Assembly: GCA_965366365.1 (NCBI GenBank)
Contig: CBDUEV010000035.1
Location: 1-30,460, forward strand
Length of the DNA: 30,460 bases
Reading direction: 5' to 3'
Origin: CBDUEV01 sp965366365
GTDB lineage: Bacteria > Actinomycetota > Acidimicrobiia > Spongiisociales > JAENVV01
A program made the position numbers and the translations under genes. Positions 28,802-30,460 of this stretch are shown here, one piece after another (the first letter of the stretch is position 1; every line of letters begins with the position of its first letter). The notes beneath the pieces were generated by a model. It did not search any database. It saw only the letters and a program-made list of their open reading frames with translations, and was not told the origin of the DNA.

Positions 28802-30460
28802 TCACGGTCGAAACACGAGCCCCTTGGGGCCCAGCACGAATCCGGATTCGACCAGCGTCGATGCCAGGGGCGTTCTGCTGACCGGCTCGGCATTGATCGT
28901 CTCCACCGTGAGCTTCCCGCGCCGGCGACCGATCTCGCCCAACCGGGCGGCCGCCTTGGCGAGTTGTTGGGCATCGTCCGAGAATCCGAGGACCCGCTTG
29001 CCGCCTCGTTCTACGAAGAGCGTCGGCCGGCCACCGACGAGAACGACGTACGCTCCCGCGGTCCGCGACGGTCGACCGGCGGCAACCTCGGGCCACGGCA
29101 GGGCAGCCCCGTAGGGGTTGGCGGGATCGGTGACGGCCAGCAGGACAGCCTCGTCACCGTCGTCGGTCCGCAGCCGATCGACCGCACCCGGAAGTGCGAA
29201 CTGAGCTCCTCCGAGGCCTTCGACGAAATACCCCCTTCGCACCCGTCCGGTCTCCTCGAGACGAGCCAGGACGGGGTAGAGGGACGAGAAGGCACCGGGA
29301 ATCCCTTCCGAAGCCACCCCCAGCCTGGTCACGACGCCTTGGCGTTCCAGCGTTTGCTCGGCCCAGGCGGTGGCTTGCTCGGTGGCCGAGGGCGCGCCGG
29401 AGCGGAGGTCGTCTGTCAGCGACCATCGCCCGGCAGCGGTGGGAGGGAAGCGCGAGGAAAGGCTCGGTCGGCTACGGGCGGTGGCACGCCGCCGGCTCCG
29501 CAGCATGGCGCGCACCGGACCGAAGGTGTCGTTGGTCACCTCCCCGGCCCACACCAGGTCCCACAGCGCATCCAGCGCCTCGCCCGGGTCGCCGCCGCCG
29601 GCCGCCGCGTAGAGGTCTGCGAAAAAGGAAGCGCCTCGCTCGGAGAGTCGACCCCGGAGGGCGTCGTGAATCCGATCCGACGGAGCCTCGGTCGAGGCCG
29701 GGACGGCCAGCAGGTCGAACGAGTCGCGGAAATAGAGCGCCACTCGACCATCGCGCCGACCGAGGGAACCGCGTCCCGTCCAGACGACCTCGCCCGACGC
29801 CATGAGTTGGTCCAACCACTCGGGCGAATAGTCCATTCTTCCAGCCAACACGTCGGTCTCGAGGACCGAGGCGGGGATGGCACTCGCCTGAAGCTGGCGG
29901 ACGAGATCGGTGAGGGCCGCGATGCCGCGGCGTGGCCGGGCTGAATCGAGCCCGTGCCATCCGGTCGTGAAGCGGGCGTAGGCAGCTGCGTCGACGGGTT
30001 CGATCTCCTTGCGGAGCTCAGCAAGCGAGCGACGCTTCAACCTGCGCAGCACTCCGGTGTCGACCCACTCATGACCGACGCCACCTGGACGAAAGGCACC
30101 GCGCACGACACGGCCCGCCTCGGCGAGACGGTCGAGGGTCATGGTGACTACGGCCGGTGGGAGGGCGAACGCCGCCGCGCACTGGGCCTCGTCGAACGGT
30201 CCGTGGGTGCGAGCGTACCGGGCGATGACGTCGCCCAGCGGATCGTCGACCGGCTCGAGAAGTGCATGGGGGATCGCCGCCGGGGGCTGAACACCCAGGG
30301 CGTCCCTGAGCCGGGCGATATCCTCGATGACAGACCATCGTGGCGAGCCCGCCCAGGTCACCTCGACGATCCGCCGGGCGTTCTCGAGTTCCTCGAGCCA
30401 GGCTGCGCCATCCCCTTCGCTGCGGACGTCGACATCGTCGGTGGAGAGCGGCCCCAGCGC
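28802..30460 (-). CDS. lhr: Lhr-like DNA helicase, C-terminal region (5' end outside window)
   Basis: The frame is open to the window edge, so only about 550 C-terminal residues are present and the helicase motor lies outside. In actinobacteria Lhr is a large ATP-dependent 3'-5' helicase induced by DNA damage. The visible part corresponds to the Lhr C-terminal domain: a segment WLEELENARRIVEVTW at the edge, then several winged-helix-like modules (DEAQCAAAFALPPAVVTMTLDRL), LRRLKRRSLAELRKEIEPVD, and the ending FVLGPKGLVFRP. MDYSPEWLDQLMASGEVVWTG is a strong Lhr pattern. The nei2-like gene follows 23 bases later. Confidence 0.85.
   Translation of the reverse strand, partial: ALGPLSTDDVDVRSEGDGAAWLEELENARRIVEVTWAGSPRWSVIEDIARLRDALGVQPPAAIPHALLEPVDDPLGDVIARYARTHGPFDEAQCAAAFALPPAVVTMTLDRLAEAGRVVRGAFRPGGVGHEWVDTGVLRRLKRRSLAELRKEIEPVDAAAYARFTTGWHGLDSARPRRGIAALTDLVRQLQASAIPASVLETDVLAGRMDYSPEWLDQLMASGEVVWTGRGSLGRRDGRVALYFRDSFDLLAVPASTEAPSDRIHDALRGRLSERGASFFADLYAAAGGGDPGEALDALWDLVWAGEVTNDTFGPVRAMLRSRRRATARSRPSLSSRFPPTAAGRWSLTDDLRSGAPSATEQATAWAEQTLERQGVVTRLGVASEGIPGAFSSLYPVLARLEETGRVRRGYFVEGLGGAQFALPGAVDRLRTDDGDEAVLLAVTDPANPYGAALPWPEVAAGRPSRTAGAYVVLVGGRPTLFVERGGKRVLGFSDDAQQLAKAAARLGEIGRRRGKLTVETINAEPVSRTPLASTLVESGFVLGPKGLVFRP

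Noticed and set aside
1..30460. CRISPR arrays, tRNA or rRNA genes, insertion sequences, phage or toxin-antitoxin modules
   Set aside because: No direct-repeat arrays, cloverleaf-like stretches, transposase motifs or phage genes were recognised; the window looks like ordinary chromosome.

Overview
This is a compact, GC-rich bacterial chromosome segment. It holds about 31 protein-coding genes on both strands, and no stretch above 300 bases lacks a gene. I see no tRNA, rRNA, insertion sequence or CRISPR array. Several traits together indicate an F420-using actinobacterium, plausibly of the Acidimicrobiia type, although genus cannot be read from the sequence. These are the imuB and dnaE2 mutasome genes, a LexA box of the TCGAAC-N4-GTTCGA type, two F420-type oxidoreductases, a DUF4032 kinase-like protein, an Nei2-type glycosylase next to Lhr, and many TANNNT -10 elements 6-9 nt from start codons.

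Layout. 0-1 kb: the 3' end of imuB. 1-6 kb: plsC and a 5-formyl-THF cyclo-ligase gene diverge from overlapping promoters; an MFS exporter, an F420/PPOX-type protein and an SGNH hydrolase follow on the minus strand; a luciferase-like F420 oxidoreductase diverges from them. 6-9.4 kb: dnaE2 behind a LexA-controlled promoter. 9.4-11.3 kb: a second MFS protein and an uncharacterised protein with a nuclease-like N-terminus and a helix-turn-helix-like C-terminus. 11.4-14 kb (minus): a lysoplasmalogenase-type membrane protein, a single-frame fusion of type II dehydroquinase with an alpha/beta hydrolase, and a lipoate ligase-like protein. 14-17.8 kb (plus): a lipoprotein, an ABC exporter half-transporter and a threonine dehydratase-like enzyme. 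17.8-19.9 kb: a putative zinc-binding small protein, fdhD, a small lipoprotein and a four-helix membrane protein. 20-21.3 kb: a CzrA-like metal sensor coupled to a CDF metal exporter. 21.3-24.3 kb: a Usp-like protein, a flavin reductase-like protein, a DRG/TGS-type GTPase and an SDR. 24.3-26.4 kb: a lipoprotein with FG-GAP-like calcium motifs, a 29-codon ORF and a membrane protein. 26.4-30.5 kb: the DUF4032 protein, a DUF971 protein, nei2 and the 3' part of lhr.

Genes that work together. ImuB and DnaE2 form the SOS mutasome; Nei2 and Lhr add a repair neighbourhood at the other end. The sensor and CDF exporter form a metal-efflux operon with a visible operator. The most unusual items are the dehydroquinase-hydrolase fusion, the unannotated 29-codon coupled ORF, the nuclease-like protein, the puzzling fdhD start, and a window-wide promoter layout pointing to pervasive leaderless transcription.
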